The notes under the pieces are model-generated. The model ran no database searches, was not told where the DNA came from, and was given only the letters and a program-made list of their open reading frames with translations. A stretch of 64,000 nt of DNA from Deinandra increscens subsp. villosa. Taxonomy: Eukaryota > Streptophyta > Magnoliopsida > Asterales > Asteraceae. Position 1 is the stretch's first letter. Each line of letters begins with the position of its first letter. Below, piece after piece: positions 11,968 to 23,900 of the stretch. A program made the translations under genes and the position numbers. The stretch spans positions 89,614,177 to 89,678,176 of the forward strand of contig JBCNJP010000023.1 of assembly GCA_039602395.1 (NCBI GenBank), given 5' to 3'.

Positions 11968-14900
11968 GTATATATGTACTTACGAATATTATCATATATT
12001 TTACTAGTAAACTAATCTATTTATTCATGAGACATAAAAAAGATTTTATCAATTCAACTAAGAGCTGTAGTTTACTTTGATAGCGTCTCTTTTATTAAGT
12101 GCTGAACCAGTAAGATGTCTGATTGAATGAACAAGAGACTCTGAACCAGTAAGGACGTGTTTGGTAGCATCTGTTTTATTAAGTGCTGAACCAGTAAGAT
12201 GTCTGATTGAATAAGAGACTCTGAACCATTAAGTGTTGAACCAGTAAGGACCTGTTTGGTTGGACCTCTGAATGAGATTCTAAAATTAACAAAGAGATCC
12301 CTAAATTTTTATTTCATTTACCTTGTCCCACATTGGTGTAGGAACAAAAACATGGTTATGTTTTACTCTGGCATCTATCCACGCGTAGGGGTGAGTGCAT
12401 ATTTGGTTAAAATTCTCCTGAACCAGTCAGATTCAGTATCTAAAACGAGATTGAAACCTCAACTTTAATGGAATGGACAACCCCATCTCGATCCATATAT
12501 CTTCGATCAGACAAACCGGTTAGAGAGGTCAAAGACCGATGTCTGTGACCACCCTCCGACTCTCAAATCAGTATAATACGTATTCACAGTGAGTCGAATA
12601 CTATCCCCATCAATATTTATATTTATCATCATACTATTATATTAAAGAAAAGATTTTTTTTTACACATGACATTCTCATAATTATTTTACCTCCCAAATC
12701 ATCCCCTCTAATTTTTAGTTTTTTTTTTCAATTTCCATGACAATAAATAAAAAAAATTTATTGTAGGGATAATCACCGCTCTAATTAATCAATTATTTGT
12801 ATTTCCATGGTAATAAAGAGAAATATACTTATTGTATGGATAATCATTATCATAATTAATTAATTACATGATTTTTTTTTTCTATTAAAAGAAAAGTTTT
12901 GGATATATAGATATCCGACTTTTTATTTATTGCTTTCTAAATTATCTAATAACCAATTATTTAATTACTAAATTACAGTTTAAATCAAAAATTAGTTATG
13001 CCTACAATTGTTTTAAACCCAAGTCCATGTAACACACGAGTCTTAAAACCTTGGTTAAATAACAGTATACATAATCAATATATAACTTGATGGAATCTCA
13101 ACATTATTAGATAAACTTTTATATATTAAAATTATATGAATTATATGTATAACCATTACTTATTTACCGAATTATTTTTTAATTAATAATAGATATTCAA
13201 AATAAAAATATAATAGATGATTTGTATACATATTTTTATTGATTTGATTTCAATTTTTAATTTATAAATGTTAGATGTTATTCTTTTTTACTTTAATAGT
13301 TTTTTTTTCTTTTATACAAGTTTCATAATTCAATTACACTTACTTCCTCTACTCTATTAACGTTATTATTGTTCTAAACCCAGATTCGTTCGATACATAT
13401 TTTTTTAAATCTCAGCCGTACGCTACACGAGGTATAAAAACTAGTTATCTAATATAATTATTCATCGTCTCTAGTAACAAAAACCATGAGGAGTTAACAT
13501 CAATGATTAATCAAGCCCCGTATGTAAAGCGTGAAGGATTCGTATTGATTATTTAATTAGCAGTTGTTGGAAAATATATCTTTGACAATATTATTTCATC
13601 ACCTAACCCTTTTACGATTAGAATAATACTAACACGAGAGTCAGGTGGTCTACGGTTCTTTTATAAGATCAACTAGTTTTTTTTACCCGTGCATACGCAC
13701 GGTTGAATTTCCATAAATTAAAAGAACTAAAAGAAATATATAGAATAAGTACTTTCATTCATTGAATATAAAATAAAGAGAAAGTGAAAAAATAAATTAC
13801 AAATTTGAAAACACAGATTTGTAGACTACATTTAACGTTTTGTTGGTCACGTTGCCTTCTTCATCCAATATCAGGAGTTTAAGTCCATCTCTGCTCTTCA
13901 CTCGTGACAAAGCGACGTACAGTTGACCATGACTAAAACATGGATTCTTCAAATACAAACCAACTTTTGACAGTGACTGGCCTTGACTTTTATTAACCGT
14001 CATTCCGAAACAAACCGCAATCGGATACTGTCTTCTTTTGAATTTAAAAGGTATTTTTTTATCCGAAGGAGACATGGAAATCCTTGGAATAAATGTGCGA
14101 TGGCCAATATTGTTTCCGGATATTATCTCGGCTTCTATGACACGTTTTCCAAGATACACAATCTGAAGTCGAGTTCCGTTACAGAGACCGTTTTTTTGAT
14201 ATATATTCCGCAGAAGCATGACAGGAACACCTGTTGGATAAATGGTGTCCTGACCCGACAAATTAACGAACCCGACCGATATTGACCCGTAAGAGTTACA
14301 CCCGGGTCAACGGACTATTATATCTAATTAATTGTTAATTAGAAATAAACGAACTAAATGGTGAATTAAATAAATATTAATTATTTATTTAAATCGACAA
14401 AATCTATCGGTTCAAAATACTTGGTAATTAAAAGACGAGTCGATCAGTTGTTACCGGATTAACGGACTGATCGATTGGTGGATTAAAGGAGATCGCGACC
14501 GGGCCCAGTCCGTCTGGCCCCGGTCCGCGAAATTTAATAAAAGGGAGAAGGGAGGAGTTAATTGAAAAGTAAGTTAAAAACCCTAATCTCCTCCCTCCTT
14601 TCTCTCTCCCTGCGCCGAACCAGAGCCGAAGCCGGCTCCCTCGCCGCCGCCGCCGACCGCCGTCGCCGCCCGCCTCCACCATTGTGATCCTTGCTCATTA
14701 CGATGGATCCCCGTCTAGCCAGTATCTGCGCCCGTCTCGAGAGCGAAGCCGTCGCAGCCCGAGCCGAAGCCGCAGCCCGAGCCGAAGCCGAAGCCGCAGC
14801 CCGAGCCGCCGCCGCGGCTCAAGCCGCCGCCGCCGCCACTGCCGCACATGCCCCGCCGCGAGACCACCGGCCGGTGGTCCTCGCGCTGCCGGCGCAACCA

Positions 14901-17900
14901 AGGCCGCCGCGCCCGGTCACGTCAACGTGGCCGGCGCCGCTATACCCGTTCGCCGCCGCCGCCCCTCCTCCGACCTCCGGCGAGTCGTTCGTCGTGGGTT
15001 CGGTCCCGGTGGCTATTCCGACGGAGAAGATTTTGTTACCACCACCGGTGGTATCTCTACCACCGCCGCCGCCACTACCGTCGCCGCCGCCTGTCGCCGC
15101 CGCCGATGCCGCCGTTGATGATCTGTCTCGAAGGTTCGAGTCGGACGTCTCTGTTCGTCCTAGCGCGAGCCCGTTGAATCCGGGTGTCTCGAGCGGTTGC
15201 TCGGATCCCGCCAAGGTATATCTAATTTATTAGATATTTGATTTTATGTATTTATTTATTTATTTAAATAAATATATTTTCTGTGTTTGTCGTGCCGGTG
15301 ATTGATCCTGTTACAGTTGCATCCGCGTTTAATTTCGTTTCCGCTGCTAAATTAATTTGGAATTAATTTTATCATTAAAATCGGTTTTAATTTATTTTAA
15401 AATCGGTAACCCGGATCCCACTGTAAAACCCAACAGTGGTATCAGAGCCATTATCACCGCGCGCAAACCAGATTCGGTCCTTTTGTGACCGATAGTTCGC
15501 AATTTCGACTTAAATCCAGATTGCGAATTAGAATTAATTTAATTGTTATTTTAATTCCATATACTATATTGTGTGTTACGGCCGACCCCTCTCATTTTGT
15601 AATCATGTATGATTGTCATGGCGTGTTTTGTCTTTCTCTGTTTGGCCCAAGTTGTTGGCCCAATTGGTTGTTTTTGATTTTGGTTTATTGGACCCGGTTT
15701 TGGGTTTCAAAGTTGTACAAATTTAGAGCTAGGTTACTAGAAGTAGTTTTAGTAATTGTAATTTGTATGTAACCAAAAGTCGAAGACTGGACACACGCAA
15801 GAGGGATGTCAAAGCCAGTGGGAGCTGAACCGGATTCCTGATCGCACAGAGATGCCATCTCGATTGTTCACCATTTTGTAATTTAATTTATTTTAAAATT
15901 GTCCCATGTGATCTCGCTTGTATGGCTCGAGCGAGATCAAGACCTTATGCCGTTTAACACACAATATGCCATTCGCGACAACTTAGTAATTTAATTAGGT
16001 TAAATTAATTTACTGGTCCCGAGTGGAGATAGGGTTTTATCGTTCGTGTCTGACGATAATTAAATATTAAAAGTAATTAATATCCCTATTTGGTAATTCA
16101 TAAAACTGATAGTTCGTGCCATCCTATCTCAAGTTGAACTTGGAACGTATTTACCGGAGCATCAGTGTTGGAGTATTTCAACACCGCACTTGGTGCCGAG
16201 GGTACCTTCCAAGGTGGCGACATTGGAGTATTTCAACACCGTGCCGTTACAATCGACCATTTAGGATTACTATCGCTTTAGACGTGCATGTTCGTGGTGT
16301 TGGAGTATTTCAACACCGCACCACGGATGTGTATTGCTAGAGTGGGCACGGATGAGGCTAAACGTATCGCAAAATACAAATGTATGTATATAGCGGCCTC
16401 ATACCGAGAGTTGTGACTTGAGTCTCGCAATTAACAATCGTTGTCAGTTTGTTTACACGGCCTTGCTCCTGAGGCTCATTTGGCGGTCTCAAGTAATGTC
16501 GTCTAAACGAATTCTCATTTTTCTTAAAAATAAACTTTACCAACTTATTTTTAAAGAAAAATTAACATCGAAAATACTGATAAATTCACTTTGCTTATTT
16601 TCAGAAGGCTAAAGAAAACTCACCACCATTAAGTTCAATGGTACAACTCGACCCCTTCACTGAGTCTGGCTTTCTCGCATGGCAGACAACCCTAAGGAAT
16701 CTTTTAAGGCTCTTCGGGAAACTCTATGTCATTGACCGACCGATCGCGAGTATTCCATCTTACTTGCTAAATGAGAACTCGCGGTCTGAGCTCCAAAAGC
16801 ACACTGACGATGATAAGGACGTCACTGACCTGATGTTGTCCAGTATGACTCAGGATTATCGGTACAATTTCATGGGGATGTCTGCTTATGACATCATTCG
16901 TAAACTCAAGGATTTATTTGAATTGAGTCAGAGGACTGAGCGAGCTGATGCACTTTCACAATTTGTGAACTGCTCTATGGCTAACGACTCCTCTCCATAC
17001 GATCATGTCATGCTGATGAAAGCGTATCGCGACAGGCTGATCGACCTTGGCTACTCCATCTCTGACGGGATGGCTCTTGATGTAGTACTCAGATCTTTGC
17101 CAGAACATTATCGCATTCTTGCAATTAATTGTTCGGCTCAGTCGATCGAGGAGGTTATTCCGTTGATACCCAACGTGAAGATCAGGACCACGCCGGACGT
17201 GCTCAAGGTTGCGAATACAAAGATCTCCAAGGCCAAGAAGGTCAAAGAGGGCAAAGGCAAGAAACCACAGGTTCAGCCTCCTGAGGAGCGCCTGTGCTAT
17301 GAGTGCAACAAAATGGGACACTGGCGTCGCAACTGTCCCGTTTATCTTGCAAAGCTGAAGATGACCAAGAACCCTAATAAGGGTTGCTCATCAGGTATTT
17401 CAATAAATGTTATTGAACTTTTCACTGTTTCCTCCAATTCATGGGTATTTGATACTGGATGTGGTTACCACATTGTTAATGTTTTGCAGGAACCTGAAAA
17501 GTGGAAGAAGACAGAACGAGGCCGCATGGACCTCATCGTTGGTGACGGGAAGAAGGTCCCAGTACTTGCTACTGGAACATTTTCTTTTTCATGTTCTTCA
17601 GGCCTTGTAGTTAATTTGATTAACTGTTTATATGCACCTGGTTTATCCAGAAACATTATTTCTGTCTCTTCATTGCTTGAACAAGGATTTCGGTATAAAT
17701 ATAATGGAAATGTGATTTCTGCTTACCTTAATAATATCTTTTATTTCGAGGCTAAACCTCGACATGGCATATATGAGATAGATGTTCAAACAAACGACCA
17801 GCTCTATCATGTTTCTAAAAGAAGCAAAACTGATAGTAACGAATCCTCGTTATGGCACCATAGACTTGGTCACATAAGTAAGGCCCGCATCAAGAAGTTG

Positions 17901-20900
17901 CAAACTGCTGGCATTCTCGAATCCCAAGATGCAGATTCCTTCGATGAATGCGAGTCATGCTTATCTGGTAAATTAACCAAGTCACCCTTCACCCATACAG
18001 GTGAACGGGCCCAAGGTTTGTTAGGCATTATTCACACCGATGTGTGTGGACCCTTTCGAACCGAGACGAGAAATCGTGAACGGTACTTCGTGACTTTCAT
18101 CGATGACTACAGCAGATATGCCTATGTCTATCTGATGAAACACAAACATGAAACTTTTTGAAAAGTTCAAAGAGTTTCAAAACGAAGTGCAAAATCAGTT
18201 AAATCGAACTGTTAAAATACTTCGATCCGATAGAGGTGGAGAATACCTAAGCGCTGAATTCCTGAATCATCTGAAGGAATGTGGAATCGTTTCACAACCC
18301 ACTCCTCCTGGCACACCCCAGTTAAATGGCGTCAGTGAAAGGAGGAATCGAACTTTGCTAAACATGGTTCGATCGATGATGTGCAGGACCACCTTGCCAC
18401 ATTCCTTTTGGGGATATGCCATCTTGACCGCCGCTCGCCTAATAAATCTGGCACCGACCAAGAAAGTGGGGAAGACCCCATATGAGATATGGCATGGTTC
18501 TCTTCCTAAACTTTCATACCTCAGGGTATGGGGATGTGATGCTTATGTTAGCAGTGATTCTGACAATAAGCTGGATCCCCGAGGCGAAAAGGTCACTTTC
18601 GTTGGATACTATGGTAATACCGGTTATTACTTCTACCATCCTGATGCAAACACTGTTTCCATCAAGCGGAAAGGTAAATTCCTTGAGAAAGAATTTCTTA
18701 CTCGAGGAACAAATAGTGATCCAGTGGATCTTGAAGAAATTCGAGATACACCCAACCCTGAAACGGTCGCTGCGTCTGACCGACAAGTTGTTGTCGCACC
18801 ATCAGACCCAAACACAAGCACAAGCGTTCGTAGGAGCGAGAGAATACGATATGAGCCTGATAGATACCTTGGATATCATGAGGCCTTCGATGTTCTATTA
18901 ATAGCCGATTCTAACGATGAACCTATTAATTACAAAGCTGCTATATCAGATCCGGAATCTGATAAATGGCTTGAAGCCATGAACGCTGAGATGCAATCTA
19001 TGCGTGACAATCACGTCTGGGACTTGATTGAGCTACCCCCCGGTACACGGGCAGTAGGGAGCAAGTGGATCTTCAAAAGAAAAACTGACATGCATGGAAA
19101 TGTGCAAACCTACAAGGCACGGCTTGTAGCGAAAGGTTTCACTCAAACTCAAGGGATTGATTATGATGAGACCTTTTCGCCCGTTGTCATGATCAAATCG
19201 ATCAGGATTCTCCTTGCCATAGCCGCATACCATGACTATGAGATATGGCAAATGGACGTCAAAACCGCTTTCCTGAACGGACAACTCGAAGAAGATGTCT
19301 ACATGGTTCAGCCTGATGGTTTTGTCGATCCAGAGAATCCAAACAAGGTTTGCAAGCTTAGCAAGTCCATTTATGGACTCAAGCAAGCATCTCGAAGCTG
19401 GAATCTTCGTTTTGATCAGAAAGTCAAAGAGTTTGGCTTTGAACAAAACAAAGATGAGCCTTGTGTTTACAGAAAGGCAAGTGGGAGCGCTGTATCGTTC
19501 CTCGTACTGTACGTGGACGATATACTGATCATAGGAAACAACATACCCATGCTTAACGAAGTTAAGAAATGGCTTTCATCTTGTTTCGCTATGAAAGACC
19601 TTGGAGAAGCCGCTTATATTCTGGGAATCAAGATTCACAGAGATCGATCTAAGCGCCTTTTAGGACTCAGTCAAAGCACATACATAGATAAGATCATAGC
19701 TCGGTTCAATATGAGCAACTCCAAGAAAGGAGCAGTTCCCATGACTAAGGGAACAATATTGGACAAATCTCAAGCACCTAAAACGGAGCGCGAGATAAGC
19801 CAAATGGCATCGATCCCATTTGCCTCAGCTATTGGATCTATCATGTATGCCATGCTCTGCACACGACCGGATGTCTCGTATGCACTGAGCGTGACAAGTC
19901 GGTACCAACAGACGCCAGGGCTAGCTCACTGGACGGCTGTAAAGAACATACTGAAATACTTGAGAAACACCACTGATATGTTTCTCGTATTCGGGGGTGT
20001 TGATGAGGAGCTCACTGTAAGATGTTACACTGATGCTAGTTTTCAGACTGACCGAGATGACTCTCGCTCGCAGTCAGGATTCGTATTCACTCTTAACGGA
20101 GGGGCTGTTTCTTGGAGAAGCTCAAAACAGCCAGTAGTAGCTGATTCTACTACTGAATCCGAATACATAGCCGCCTCAGAAGCTGCTAAAGAAGCCGTGT
20201 GGATGAAGAAGTTCATATCCGATCTCGATGCTGTGCCGAGTATTAGGCAGCCCATCGAGATGCTATGCGATAACACTGGCGCTATAGCTCAAGCCAAAGA
20301 GCAACGGTCCCATAAGATGGCCAAGCACGTACTGAGGAAGTTCCACTACATAAGAGAAGTAGTCGACAGAAATGAAATCAAAATAAGCAAAGTACACACA
20401 GATCAAAACTTAGCTGATCCCTTCACTAAGCCTATGACTCAGGAGACTCATATACGCCACAGAGAAGCGATAGGGCTTAGATTAGCTAAAGACATGTTTT
20501 GATTCAGTATTTGGATGTATGAACACAAAACAGTTATCTATATTATTCTTATTCCATCTGGTTTATGCAATAATGAATTACATAACTGTGTTCGATATTT
20601 ATACGTTTAATCCATGGACAATAAGTTCTTGTCCTAAATGTCCGTAGTCGATTAGTGAGTGGGAGCTCTACTAAAGTAAGACTATTGTGACTAGTTGAAC
20701 CTTAAAGTTGTTTAACGTTCAAAACTCACAGACCTCATTGGTGAATGACGTTGGACGTAACTCGCATCATGCAACGCAAACATGGAAGTCTTGCTTGCTT
20801 GATTAAATGCATGCTCTAATGTATCCTTAGACCTGAGACGCATATTCGAACTCCTCTCTACTAAAGAACATTCTTTGATTGTAGTCTAACGTTGTCGCGT

Positions 20901-23900
20901 AACTGCCAGCCATAACGGCTACTTTTGGGAATGGCTCTGAGGTTTAGTGGGAGCTGTATGCCTCAACAAGGGATTCTGTACTCTTGCTTCGGCAACAGTT
21001 AGACATAAAGGCGCCCTCGTTGATTCCAAGTGATAAGTGTGAGGCCTCACCCAAACTTACTGTGTGTTTGTTGGATCACTTCGAATTGTATCGAGAATGA
21101 AAATCGATGAATAAAATATGGGAGTCCATGTCCCATAGTTCATCAATGTCTTATACAGAAAGGAACATATGACAATGAATGCACAAGTCGTCAGTCTGCT
21201 TGATGGTCAATCAGATATACTTTGGCAAAACGACTTAAAGTGTCAATATTAGTTGGTGTAGCTATGCATAGCTAGAGTGCCTCTGGCTGCGATCGTTAAA
21301 CTGTCGCGTTCAGTCCAAGTGGGAGACTGTTGGATAAATGGTGTCCTGACCCGACAAATTAACGAACCCGACCGATATTGACCCGTAAGAGTTACACCCG
21401 GGTCAACGGACTATTATATCTAATTAATTGTTAATTAGAAATAAACGAACTAAATGGTGAATTAAATAAATATTAATTATTTATTTAAATCGACAAAATC
21501 TATCGGTTCAAAATACTTGGTAATTAAAAGACGAGTCGATCAGTTGTTACCGGATTAACGGACTGATCGATTGGTGGATTAAAGGAGATCGCGACCGGGC
21601 CCAGTCCGTCTGGCCCCGGTCCGCGAAATTTAATAAAAGGGAGAAGGGAGGAGTTAATTGAAAAGTAAGTTAAAAACCCTAATCTCCTCCCTCCTTTCTC
21701 TCTCCCTGCGCCGAACCAGAGCCGAAGCCGGCTCCCTCGCCGCCGCCGCCGACCGCCGTCGCCGCCCGCCTCCACCATTGTGATCCTTGCTCATTACGAT
21801 GGATCCCCGTCTAGCCAGTATCTGCGCCCGTCTCGAGAGCGAAGCCGTCGCAGCCCGAGCCGAAGCCGCAGCCCGAGCCGAAGCCGAAGCCGCAGCCCGA
21901 GCCGCCGCCGCGGCTCAAGCCGCCGCCGCCGCCACTGCCGCACATGCCCCGCCGCGAGACCACCGGCCGGTGGTCCTCGCGCTGCCGGCGCAACCAAGGC
22001 CGCCGCGCCCGGTCACGTCAACGTGGCCGGCGCCGCTATACCCGTTCGCCGCCGCCGCCCCTCCTCCGACCTCCGGCGAGTCGTTCGTCGTGGGTTCGGT
22101 CCCGGTGGCTATTCCGACGGAGAAGATTTTGTTACCACCACCGGTGGTATCTCTACCACCGCCGCCGCCACTACCGTCGCCGCCGCCTGTCGCCGCCGCC
22201 GATGCCGCCGTTGATGATCTGTCTCGAAGGTTCGAGTCGGACGTCTCTGTTCGTCCTAGCGCGAGCCCGTTGAATCCGGGTGTCTCGAGCGGTTGCTCGG
22301 ATCCCGCCAAGGTATATCTAATTTATTAGATATTTGATTTTATGTATTTATTTATTTATTTAAATAAATATATTTTCTGTGTTTGTCGTGCCGGTGATTG
22401 ATCCTGTTACAGTTGCATCCGCGTTTAATTTCGTTTCCGCTGCTAAATTAATTTGGAATTAATTTTATCATTAAAATCGGTTTTAATTTATTTTAAAATC
22501 GGTAACCCGGATCCCACTGTAAAACCCAACAACACCGACTTTCAAAACCAGCCTATGACTTGGGAGACCAGACTAAATTTAACGGAGGAGTTGTATTGAA
22601 GCAACTGTTATTAATATGGGCATATAATCGTATCGAAGGAACTGTGAAAGAGTCACGATTAAAGTTAACAAAATTAAAACACATCCAATCAATATTAACA
22701 TGGATTTATGATTTCTAACACAGATTCAATGAAGATGCTTGCAGATTTGTACAAATTTCAAATAAACATTATAACAGATTACGTATTGGAGAGGAGATAG
22801 AAATCGAACAAACCAAATCGATCTGGTGGACTGCTCAAACTGCCGCACACTGTTGGATCTGCCGCGGGGAGCGAGATCCATCCGATGCGCCATATGCCAA
22901 GCCGTTACTCCGATCGCCGACTCCTTTCCTCCGCCTCCTTATTCCGGCGATTCTCCGTTTGCTGGCCTGCAAACAATCGAACAAACCAAATCGATCTGGT
23001 GGACTGCTCAAACTGCCGCACACCGTTGGATCTGCCGCCGGGAGCGATTCCCCCCAGCATTTGAGAAGCACTAACTGGATCATCAAGTCCACACTACAAC
23101 TTTAGAGGTTGAAGATGTAAGAACAGGCGTACCAATGATAATATAAACCTGATGAGGGAAATTGAGTAGCTTACCATCAGCGAGTCAAAAGTTCCTAAAA
23201 CCCGCAGATCAGAAACCATGCACATAAGAGCAGAAAAGGGATCATTAGTATAGGGAAACAAATCAATGATTACCTACTTTCTTTCTCAACAAAGCCACAT
23301 TCCTCTATAGAGATATCTAACTGGAGGAAGCTCTAAATAAGTTATTAAAAGAAGTTTAAGAGGGTAGAAAGAAGGCCATAACAAAAAATAGGTGACATGT
23401 TCTACCACAACACTTGCAAGCATAAGCAATCTAATCATATGACTTAGAGGTATCATGAACCAAAACTAAAAATTACCAATCAAGAACATAACTGTACTCA
23501 AAACTATAAAAAAAACATCCTAACATTAAAGATGATATCACAACAAATTGGATATGCACACACCAATGCGTATAATCACTTGTCAACAATTTCTGCTTCC
23601 ATCCTTATTCAGAGCATGTGTGAACAATTGTTGTTTAACTGTATGGATCTAATGATACAAAAACCCTAAAATTACTCAAAACCATCAAAATCACAAATCG
23701 AGATTGATATAATCCAAACCTCTATCAAGATTGACTCAAAAATTAGTACCTGGAAGTGGATTGTTGATCGAGACTCTTGAACCAGAGAGACGATGAAGAA
23801 GAGAATTATGAAAAAGGGGAGCCGCGCCTGAGGGTTTGTAATCGATTAGCAGAGGATTTGCGAGAGATCGATTTGCAGATGATGAGATTGAGAAATCATA

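Larger units (their letters stand above)
14232..22531 (+). mobile_element. Full-length Ty1/copia retrotransposon, 8300 bp
   Basis: LTRs 14232-15435 and 21328-22531, target duplication ACACC at 14227-14231 and 22532-22536. The primer-binding site complementary to initiator tRNA-Met is TGGTATCAGAGCCA (15437-15450), and the polypurine tract AAGTGGGAGAC (21317-21327) abuts the 3' LTR. It encodes gag, protease, integrase, reverse transcriptase and RNase H in the copia order, in two overlapping frames (16638-18161 and 18148-20502). Matching LTRs and a clean duplication point to recent insertion. It sits in the helicase fragment of the minus-strand Helitron, which lies in intron 1 of the synthase gene. 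I do not assign a copia lineage. Confidence 0.93.

Noticed and set aside
12256..12468. A 70-codon gene in intron 1
   Set aside because: No family resemblance, lies among small direct repeats, and has no splice or promoter support.
14428..15233. Several long open frames on both strands in the GC-rich LTR (Arg/Ser-rich, Ala-rich, Gly-rich)
   Set aside because: They overlap in five or six registers, come from GCC triplet runs, and recur exactly in the 3' LTR (21524-22329). They are composition artefacts.
22826..23074. A functional small zinc-finger protein
   Set aside because: The frame has no ATG at the native position, lacks the peptidase domain, and shifts into a duplicated piece of itself; it is a captured fragment.
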